This document shows positions 5,937 to 11,320 of a stretch of DNA of 11,320 nucleotides, piece after piece. The notes under the pieces are model-generated. The model saw nothing but the letters and a program-made list of their open reading frames with translations. It did no database searches and was not told the DNA's origin. Position numbers and translations under genes: made by a program. Positions within the stretch are counted from its first letter, which is position 1; every line of letters begins with the position of its first letter. The stretch covers positions 1-11,320 of the forward strand of contig JAUPTR010000336.1 of NCBI GenBank assembly GCA_030917985.1. The letters are read 5' to 3'. This DNA comes from Pseudomonadota bacterium (GTDB lineage: Bacteria > Pseudomonadota > Gammaproteobacteria > Burkholderiales > SCOH01).

Positions 5937-7145
5937 ATGCGGGTATTGATGCTGTCTGATGTGTATTTTCCAAGGGTAAACGGTGTATCCACGTCAATCA
6001 GCAGCTTTCGCAGCGTGTTGGGGCAGCTCGGCGTCAGCAGCACTCTGCTGGCGCCGGCCTATCCGCAGCACAATGACAGCAACGATGCCCAGCAACAGAT
6101 TGTGCGCGTGCCCGGCCACTATCTGCCGTTTGACCCGGAAGACCGGCTGATGCGGCGCCGCGCCCTGCGCGAGCAGCTGCGGCAACTCGACCCGGACAGC
6201 TATGACCTGATCCACATCCAGACGCCGTTTGCCGCCCACTATGCCGGCGTGGCGCTGGCGCGGCGTTATGGCAAGCCGGTGCTGAGCACCTACCACACGC
6301 TGTTTGCCGAATACATCCACTGTTATGCGCCGTGGCTGCCGTCGTCGCTCGGGCGCAAGCTGGCGCAGGGGCTGTCGCGGCGCCAGTGTAATGCGGTGGA
6401 CACGGTGATTGCCCCATCGCGCATCATGTACGACACCCTGCGCAGTTATGGCATCCAGAGCCACATTGAGGTGATCCCTACCGGACTGCCGCTGGCGCAG
6501 TTTGCCCACGGCGATGGCGCACGTTTCCGCCAGCAGCATGGTATTGCCGCCAAGCGGCCGGTGGCCTTGTATGTGGGCCGTGTGGCGCACGAAAAGAATC
6601 TGCCGCTGCTGCTGCAGATGATGCAGCTGCTGCGCAGCCGCCAGCCGGATTTATTGCTGGTGATTGCCGGCGAAGGCCCGGCCCTGCCCGGCCTGCAACG
6701 TCAGGTGGAAAAACTCGGGCTGCAACAGCAGGTGTCGTTTATCGGCTATCTGGATCGGCAAACGACGCTGATCGACTGCTACCACGCGGCCGATGTATTT
6801 GTGTTTCCGTCGCTCACCGAAACCCAGGGGCTGGTGTTATTGGAAGCAATGGCCTGCGGCGTGCCGGTGGTGGCTGTGCCGGCGATGGGTGCGGCAGAAA
6901 TCGTGCTGGCGGGAAAAGGCGCGCTGCCCGTGGCTGCCAACGCCAGCGCCTTTGCCGACGGCGTTGGCAGCCTGCTGTCGCAGCCGGACAAACGTCAGCG
7001 CATGGCGCAGGCCGCGCGCAGCTGGGCCAATGAGTGGTCGGATCAGGCCACGGCGGGGAGATTGCGCGATTGTTATGAGCGACTGCTGGCGAGCAAGGTG
7101 CAGCAGAGCAGCGAAATCAGCCGTCTGACGGCACCGTTGCCGTAG
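5937..7145 (+). CDS. GT4-family glycosyltransferase
   Basis: This 402-residue GT-B fold glycosyltransferase transfers a sugar from an activated nucleotide donor with retention of configuration. The N-terminal acceptor domain begins MRVLMLSDVYFPRVNGVSTS, with the NGV loop at 15-17 and STYHTLF (117-123), as in MgtA/diacylglycerol glycosyltransferase-like members. The donor domain has YVGRVAHEKN (212-221) with R215 and K220, IAGEGP (243-248), and the EX7E pair E295/E303 in SLTETQGLVLLEAMACGVPV (292-311). There is no signal peptide or transmembrane helix, so it is a cytoplasmic or peripheral membrane enzyme. Donor and acceptor cannot be read from the sequence; glycolipid synthesis is a reasonable guess. 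It is the only plus-strand gene, and its last 29 nt overlap the convergent thioesterase gene. Not part of a visible polysaccharide cluster. Confidence 0.92.
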   Translation: MRVLMLSDVYFPRVNGVSTSISSFRSVLGQLGVSSTLLAPAYPQHNDSNDAQQQIVRVPGHYLPFDPEDRLMRRRALREQLRQLDPDSYDLIHIQTPFAAHYAGVALARRYGKPVLSTYHTLFAEYIHCYAPWLPSSLGRKLAQGLSRRQCNAVDTVIAPSRIMYDTLRSYGIQSHIEVIPTGLPLAQFAHGDGARFRQQHGIAAKRPVALYVGRVAHEKNLPLLLQMMQLLRSRQPDLLLVIAGEGPALPGLQRQVEKLGLQQQVSFIGYLDRQTTLIDCYHAADVFVFPSLTETQGLVLLEAMACGVPVVAVPAMGAAEIVLAGKGALPVAANASAFADGVGSLLSQPDKRQRMAQAARSWANEWSDQATAGRLRDCYERLLASKVQQSSEISRLTAPLP

Positions 7146-7566
7146 CCGGCACCCCGCGCACCACGGCAAAGGTGCCGCTGGCGCGCATCACCAGCCGATT
7201 GCCGACTTTCAGCCGGCAATCGGCAAAACCCAGACGCGAGCCGACGCGCAGGATTTCGACGTGCGCTTCCAGCCATTCGCCGAGCCGGGCCGGGGCCAGA
7301 AATTCCGATGAGAGATTGGCAGTCACCATTGGCAACGGCGGATTATGCGATTGCGACAGGTTGATGCCGAGCGCGGTGTCGGCCAGTGTCAGCAACATGC
7401 CGCCGTGGGCATTGCCGTGCAGGTTGAGGTGATGCGGCTGGATACGCAGGCCGATCACCAGCGTGTTGCCCTCGTGGCGCGCAAACAGCGGGCCGAACTG
7501 CATCACAAACGGGCTGCCGAGCGGCAACACGTGGTAGCCGGCGGGAATGTCGACGGGCTCACGCAT
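7117..7566 (-). CDS. PaaI-like hotdog-fold thioesterase
   Basis: This 149-residue protein is a hotdog-fold acyl-CoA thioesterase of the PaaI/4HBT-like group, which hydrolyses small or aromatic acyl-CoA thioesters as a multimer. The central motif HGNAHGGMLLTLADTALG spans residues 50-67; H54-G55-G56 and D63 match the positions of the PaaI active site. The C-terminal strands (VTANLSSEFLAPARLGEWLE, then AHVEILRVGSRLGFADCRL) are typical. The ATG at 7564-7566 overlaps the GNAT gene's end by 8 nt. A longer frame upstream lies fully inside that gene and is unlikely. The substrate is unknown. The gene ends tail to tail with the glycosyltransferase and contains a perfect 11-bp inverted repeat. Confidence 0.9.
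   Translation of the reverse strand: MREPVDIPAGYHVLPLGSPFVMQFGPLFARHEGNTLVIGLRIQPHHLNLHGNAHGGMLLTLADTALGINLSQSHNPPLPMVTANLSSEFLAPARLGEWLEAHVEILRVGSRLGFADCRLKVGNRLVMRASGTFAVVRGVPATATVPSDG
7194..7224. repeat. Perfect 11-bp inverted repeat inside thioesterase gene
   Basis: GCCGATTGCCG (7194-7204) and CGGCAATCGGC (7214-7224) are exact reverse complements with a 9-nt loop. It lies in the coding sequence for GFADCRLKVGNRL of the thioesterase and about 50 nt past the stop of the convergent glycosyltransferase. No T-run follows on the plus strand (AAAACC) or the minus strand (TGGTGA), so it is not a standard terminator. It could still stabilise the 3' end of the glycosyltransferase mRNA. Confidence 0.7.
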
Positions 7567-8071
7567 GCGACAGCGCCAGTGGTTTTTGCCAGAACAGCGC
7601 CCTGCCCGCCTGCGGATCAAGCTGATACGGCGCAAAACCCGCCTTGCGATAACTGGCCTGCGCGCCGAGGTTGTTTTCCAGCACTTCCAGCGTCAGCTTG
7701 CAGCAGCCCAGTTGCCGTGCAATCAGCTCGGCACGCGCCAGCAGCCGGGCGGCAATGCCGCGCTGGCGGAAATCCGGCAGCACCACAATGTCGTGGACAT
7801 TCAGCAGCGGCTTGCAGGCAAAGGTGGAAAAGCCCTCCATCGCAATCAGCAAGCCGACAAACACCTCGCCCTGATGCGCCAGCAACACATGGGCACCGGG
7901 GCGATGCGCCAGCGCATCCGGCAAATGGCGCAACACCTCATCTGCCAGGGGCTGGCCACCGCCCATCGGATCTTGCGCATACACATTGAGCAGCGACACC
8001 AGCGCCTGCCGGTGTGAAAGCAGGCTCAGATCGGCAGCGGTCACTTCCACGATGGCGGCGGGCTGGCTCAT
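7559..8071 (-). CDS. GNAT-family N-acetyltransferase
   Basis: This 170-residue acetyltransferase of the GNAT fold transfers an acetyl group from acetyl-CoA to an amine. Motif A is clear: LNVHDIVVLPDFRQRGIAAR (residues 90-109) with the pyrophosphate-binding loop R102-Q103-R104-G105-I106-A107. Motif B follows, with LENNLGAQASYRKAGFAPY at 131-149, the usual N-x-x-A-x-x-x-Y-x-K-x-G-F pattern. The substrate cannot be told; free amino acids, small amines and protein N-termini are all used by relatives. The ATG at 8069-8071 overlaps the upstream gene's stop by 4 nt (ATGA), and its own stop overlaps the thioesterase start by 8 nt. The three genes look translationally coupled. Confidence 0.93.
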   Translation of the reverse strand: MSQPAAIVEVTAADLSLLSHRQALVSLLNVYAQDPMGGGQPLADEVLRHLPDALAHRPGAHVLLAHQGEVFVGLLIAMEGFSTFACKPLLNVHDIVVLPDFRQRGIAARLLARAELIARQLGCCKLTLEVLENNLGAQASYRKAGFAPYQLDPQAGRALFWQKPLALSHA

Positions 8072-8826
8072 TTGGCGTAGGTTTTATCCAGATAGGCAAT
8101 GATGTCCGCCGACTCGAACATCTCGGTATCGGTGTTCGGGTCGATCAGGAACGGTACCTGCACCTTGCCATATTGCTTGAGGAAGGCGTCGCGCTTGGTG
8201 TTGGGCAGCGGCTTGTATTTGCCCGGCTTGACGCGCATTCTGGCTGGCCCCATGTCGGCCCACTGCTGCTTGCCGAGGTTGATCAGGCGATAGGGCAGCT
8301 CCAGCTGGCACAGGCGTTCGCGCACCAGGCGGGTGTAGGGGCTGGATTCAAAGCCGTACAAGGTCAGCGGCTCTTCCGGCTCGACCGACGGCCGGGCGTA
8401 CAGATGGCCGGTAAAACGCACCGCCCAGGCCAGATTGGAACGGATCACGCCGCTCAGTGAGGGCAGCAGTGCGCTGGGCGGCGCTTCGCCGCGATACTGG
8501 TTGAACAGGTATTGCACCACATTACGCGCACCACGCATGCCGTAATCGACATTCGGGTCGTAAAGGAACGGCACCTGCTTCATGCCCGACAAGGCTTCCA
8601 GATCGGCGGTAAAACGGCTGCCTTTTTTCGGGCAGGGGATGATCGATACGTCGAGGTTCAGCTCGGTCAGCGCCTCGCGCACCAGCCGGCATTCGGCGTC
8701 GTCTTCGCGGTCAAACAACATCAATGCACGTTTTGGCGGTTGCACCTGCTTGCTGCCGCTGGTGCCACGCCAGCCGCGCACGGTGGAGGCTGCGGTAGAC
8801 AGCAGCACATCGAGCAAATGGTTCAT
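8068..8826 (-). CDS. Tandem glutathione S-transferase N-domain protein
   Basis: This 252-residue protein consists of two GST-N/glutaredoxin-like thioredoxin-fold domains, with no GST-C helical domain. Domain 1 is at about 33-112 and domain 2 at about 153-250. Domain 2 keeps the expected features: YGFESSPYTRLVRERL at 157-172 (SPY-T in the active-site turn), the cis-proline in QVPFLIDP (223-230) and the glutathione-binding ESA (238-240). Domain 1 keeps VPFLYDP but has DREDDAECRLVREAL where relatives have an SPFC-type turn, and RGA where ESA is expected. A thiol or glutathione-linked role is likely but no reaction can be named. I chose the ATG at 8824-8826 (MNHLLDVL); an ATG at 8875-8877 adds 17 unlike residues and precedes a possible -10 box. 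First gene of the cluster with GNAT and thioesterase genes. Confidence 0.88.
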   Translation of the reverse strand: MNHLLDVLLSTAASTVRGWRGTSGSKQVQPPKRALMLFDREDDAECRLVREALTELNLDVSIIPCPKKGSRFTADLEALSGMKQVPFLYDPNVDYGMRGARNVVQYLFNQYRGEAPPSALLPSLSGVIRSNLAWAVRFTGHLYARPSVEPEEPLTLYGFESSPYTRLVRERLCQLELPYRLINLGKQQWADMGPARMRVKPGKYKPLPNTKRDAFLKQYGKVQVPFLIDPNTDTEMFESADIIAYLDKTYAK

Positions 8827-8862
8827 TTCCAGATATCCCAAGTGAATAATTTCGAGACCCGA

Positions 8863-8868
8863 ACTATA
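8863..8868 (-). promoter_or_regulatory. Possible -10 box before the GST-like gene
   Basis: The minus strand reads TATAGT, five of six to consensus, about 36 nt before the chosen ATG at 8826. No fair -35 hexamer is seen at normal spacing. If real, it gives the GST-GNAT-thioesterase cluster its own transcript, separate from modABC, and rules out the ATG at 8877. Confidence 0.3.
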
Positions 8869-8940
8869 CCCTGCCATCGGGCAACAAAACAGCGGCCAAT
8901 TGTCATTTCCGGGTGAGCAACTGCGCAGATAAGCGCCAAA

Positions 8941-10014
8941 TCACACCAGCACCACCGATTTGATCTGCGCCCATACCGGCATGCCCGGCGCCAGTTGCAG
9001 CAGATGATGCGAACGGCGGGTGATGCGGGCGACAATTTCACTGCCTCCGGCATCCAGCCGCACCAGCGCATGCGCCGGATGTTCCGCCGGCGAAGTGGTC
9101 AGCACCGTGGCCGGCAGACGGTTGAGAATGCTACTGTCAGGATGATCGTGCAGTGCCAGGCTCACATCGCGAGCATGAATCCGCACCCGCCTTGCCTGCC
9201 CCGGCCACAGGCCGCTGGCCGGTACCTGCAGCGTCACCCCCGGCGCCTGTAACGTTGCCAGCTGGTAATGCGTATCGACATCTGTCACCTGCGTCTGCAG
9301 CACCACGCTGATTTCGTCGGCAAATTCCGGCGGCAGATCAAAACGGCTCAGCACCTGGCTTGGCGCGCCCTGTGCCACCACCCGGCCCTGCTGTAGCAGC
9401 AGCAGATGGTCAGCCAGCCGCACCACTTCTTCAAAAGCGTGGGTGACGTAAATCAGCGGGATATCCAGCTCGCGCGGCAGGTTTTCCAGATACGGCAGAA
9501 TTTCCTGCTTGCGGGCAAAGTCCAGCGCCGCCAGCGGCTCATCGAGCAACAACAGCTGCGGCGAAGCCAGCAAGGCGCGGGCGATGGCCACCCGCTGCCG
9601 CTCGCCGCCAGACAAACGATCCGGCCGGCGCGCCAGCAGGTGGCCGATGCCGAGCAGATCGATCACCTGCTGCCAGCCTGCGCGCCGTTGTGCGGCCGGT
9701 GTGCGTTGCCAGCCAAAACGCAGATTGGCAGCCACATCCAGATGCGCAAACAGGCTCGGCTCCTGAAACACCATGCCGATCTGGCGTTGATGCAGCGGCA
9801 CAAAGCGTTGCCCGGCATCGTTCTGCCAGCATTGCTGATTAAAGCTCAGGCTGCCGCGTGCGGCGGGCTCCAGCCCGGCAATGCAGCGCAACAGCGAGCT
9901 TTTGCCCGAGCCGGAGGGGCCAAACAGCACCGATACGCCACTGGCCGGCAGTTGCAGGCACACATCCAGAGCAAAATCTCCGTAATCAAGCGCAAAACGG
10001 GCGTCGAGGCTCAT
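8941..10014 (-). CDS. modC: Molybdate ABC transporter ATP-binding protein
   Basis: This 357-residue ATPase powers molybdate (and tungstate) import with ModB and ModA at the inner membrane. Walker A is GPSGSGKSS (32-40), the Q-loop is Q84, the signature is LSGGERQ (134-140), Walker B is LLLLDEP (154-160) with catalytic E159, and the H-loop is H192. The tail from about residue 294 (SSILNRLPATVLTT) to the end is a Mop/TOBE oxyanion-binding domain, which separates ModC from sulfate and phosphate ATPases. The ATG at 10012-10014 overlaps the modB stop by 4 nt (ATGA). It ends the modABC unit; no clear terminator follows before the next gene. Confidence 0.96.
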   Translation of the reverse strand: MSLDARFALDYGDFALDVCLQLPASGVSVLFGPSGSGKSSLLRCIAGLEPAARGSLSFNQQCWQNDAGQRFVPLHQRQIGMVFQEPSLFAHLDVAANLRFGWQRTPAAQRRAGWQQVIDLLGIGHLLARRPDRLSGGERQRVAIARALLASPQLLLLDEPLAALDFARKQEILPYLENLPRELDIPLIYVTHAFEEVVRLADHLLLLQQGRVVAQGAPSQVLSRFDLPPEFADEISVVLQTQVTDVDTHYQLATLQAPGVTLQVPASGLWPGQARRVRIHARDVSLALHDHPDSSILNRLPATVLTTSPAEHPAHALVRLDAGGSEIVARITRRSHHLLQLAPGMPVWAQIKSVVLV

Positions 10015-10694
10015 GTCTGCTCCCTCTGCCGTTTGAACAGGTGCAGCGCCAGCAGCACCACAAAGCTGAACAGCAACATGCCGCCCGCCAGCCAGTGCGC
10101 CTGCGGATATTCCAGCGCCTCGACGTGATCGTAAATCTGCACCGACAACACGCGCGTGGCGCCGGGAATGTTGCCACCGATCATCAACACCACACCGAAT
10201 TCACCCAAGGTATGGGCAAAACTCATGATGGCGGCGGTGATAAAGCCGGGCCGCGCCAGCGGTAACACCACCGAGAAAAACGCATCGAGCGGCGAGGCTC
10301 GCAGGCTGGCAGCCACTTCCAGCGGCCGTGGGCCAATCGCCGCAAACGCCTGTTGCAGCGGCTGCACCGCAAACGGCAGCGAATACAACATTGATGCCAG
10401 CAGCAGCCCGCCAAAGGTAAACGGCAGCAGGCCCAGGCCCAGCGCTTGCGTCAGTTGCCCGATCCAGCCGTTTTGCCCGAGTGCCAGCAGCAGGTAAAAC
10501 CCGAGCACGGTGGGCGGCAGCACCAGCGGCAAGGTCACCAGCGCGCCCACTGCGGCGGCAGCCACACTGCGACTGCGAGCCAGCCACCACGCCAGCGGCG
10601 TGGCCAGCAGCAACAACAGCACGGTAGTCGCGCCCGCCAGTTGCAGCGACAGGCGAATTGCCGACCAGTCATCGGGGCTGAGCAGCGCCGCCAT
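10011..10694 (-). CDS. modB: Molybdate ABC transporter permease
   Basis: This 227-residue inner-membrane permease forms the dimeric channel of the molybdate importer. About five transmembrane helices can be seen (roughly 16-38, 46-70, 82-106, 148-170 and 194-220). The EAA cytoplasmic coupling loop that docks on ModC is at 126-150 (EVAASLRASPLDAFFSVVLP and on). THTLGEFG-like SFAHTLGEFG (158-167) and the MIGGNIPGATRVLS segment (171-184) are typical of ModB. The length is normal. The ATG at 10692-10694 shares one base with the modA stop (TGATG), so the two are likely coupled in translation. Confidence 0.97.
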   Translation of the reverse strand: MAALLSPDDWSAIRLSLQLAGATTVLLLLLATPLAWWLARSRSVAAAAVGALVTLPLVLPPTVLGFYLLLALGQNGWIGQLTQALGLGLLPFTFGGLLLASMLYSLPFAVQPLQQAFAAIGPRPLEVAASLRASPLDAFFSVVLPLARPGFITAAIMSFAHTLGEFGVVLMIGGNIPGATRVLSVQIYDHVEALEYPQAHWLAGGMLLFSFVVLLALHLFKRQREQT

Positions 10695-11304
10695 CAGTAG
10701 CTGTAACCGTAACTGCGCAGCACGGTCTTGGCGGCATCACTACGCAGATAGTTCATCAAGGATTGCGCCGCCGGATTGTCCTTGCCCTTCAACAGCAATA
10801 CTGCGTCCTGGCGGATTGGTGCGTGCAGTTTTTCCGGCACCGGCCAGGCCGAACCGCTGCTCAGCCTGCCTTCGCGCCACACCTGCGACATCGCCACCAG
10901 CCCCAGCTGCGCATTGCCGCTGGCAACAAACTGCTGTGTCTGCGCGATGTTTTCGCCCATTACCAGTTTGCCCTGCAAGCCATCCCACACGCCCAGCGCC
11001 TGCAGGCTCTGCTGCGCGGCACGGCCATACGGCGCGAGCCTGGGGTTGGCTATCGCCAGATGGCTGAACCTGCCCGAGCGCAATATCTCACCCCTGGCAT
11101 CCACAACATCGGCACTGGCGCTCCACAACACCAGCTTGCCGATGGCGTAGCTGAAACGGCTGCCGGCCACTGCCGCGCCTTCCTGCTCCAGCTTGATCGG
11201 CGTTTCGTCGTCGGCCGCCAGCAATACGTCAAACGGCGCACCATGTTTGATCTGTGCGTAAAACTTGCCGGTAGAGCCACTGGAGAGCAGCAAGGTGTGG
11301 CCGG
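10694..11304 (-). CDS. modA: Molybdate-binding periplasmic protein (5' truncated)
   Basis: This is the C-terminal part (about 203 residues) of the periplasmic molybdate-binding protein that feeds ModB/ModC. The frame runs from SGHTLLLSSGSTGKFYAQIK, which corresponds to the anion-binding SS-G-S-G-x-LYAQI region of ModA, through GAPFDVLLAADDETP, LVLWSASADV and IANPRLAPYGRAAQQSLQALG to the C-terminus YGYSY. About 45-50 N-terminal residues including the signal peptide are missing because the contig ends. The frame stays open to the edge, but bases 11305-11320 are adapter, so any start called there is false. An in-frame TTG at 11291-11293 is not a credible start. The promoter and any ModE or molybdenum-cofactor riboswitch site would lie outside the window. 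Confidence 0.95.
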
Positions 11305-11320
11305 AGATCGGAAGAGCACA
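11305..11320. other. Sequencing adapter remnant
   Basis: The last 16 bases read AGATCGGAAGAGCACA, identical to the start of the Illumina TruSeq read-1 adapter. They follow genuine modA sequence without a break and lie at the very end of the contig, as adapter read-through does. They should be trimmed. Confidence 0.95.

Noticed and set aside
7567..7635. Longer thioesterase start inside the GNAT gene
   Set aside because: The added residues are Arg-rich, unlike the family, and are fully explained by the GNAT coding sequence in another frame.
8827..8940. Terminator between modC and the GST-like gene
   Set aside because: Only 4-bp stems (for example GCGC/GCGC and TGCC/GGCA) are present, with no T-run in the right place.

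Overview
The window reads as an ordinary stretch of a GC-rich betaproteobacterial chromosome, probably Neisseriales/Chromobacteriaceae-like. That placement is inferred from gene content and protein style; there is no rRNA or other phylogenetic marker here. Nearly all genes lie on the minus strand, packed with short gaps or overlapping stop/start codons. One glycosyltransferase gene is on the plus strand. I see no transposase, phage gene, CRISPR array, tRNA or rRNA.

Layout from the left, with minus-strand genes read right to left. (1) At 1-3765, pepP-ubiH-ubiI is followed by the first 30 codons of an exported protein. The pepP-ubiH-ubiI order is the same as in enterobacteria. The two flavin hydroxylases can be told apart by motif: GNAAQ in UbiH, GDAAH and a UbiI-like middle in the other. 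(2) At 4032-5696 are dtd (D-aminoacyl-tRNA deacylase), yaaA (peroxide stress protein) and a small unrecognised 95-residue gene. Two diverged copies of an 80-bp dyad-containing repeat flank the dtd-yaaA pair. (3) At 5937-7145 (plus) is a GT4-type glycosyltransferase, whose 3' end overlaps the next gene tail to tail. (4) At 7117-8826 is a three-gene overlapping cluster: a tandem GST-N-domain protein, a GNAT acetyltransferase and a PaaI-like hotdog thioesterase. (5) At 8941-11304 is the molybdate ABC importer modA-modB-modC, with modA cut by the end of the contig.

The last 16 bases (11305-11320) match the Illumina TruSeq adapter and are not genomic, so the contig really ends at 11304 inside modA.

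Nothing here amounts to a new biological system. The points most worth a second look are the adapter end, the paired repeat around dtd-yaaA, a dyad sitting on the pepP -10 box, an 11-bp perfect inverted repeat inside the thioesterase gene, a degenerate first domain in the tandem GST protein, and the orphan small gene with a strong ribosome binding site.
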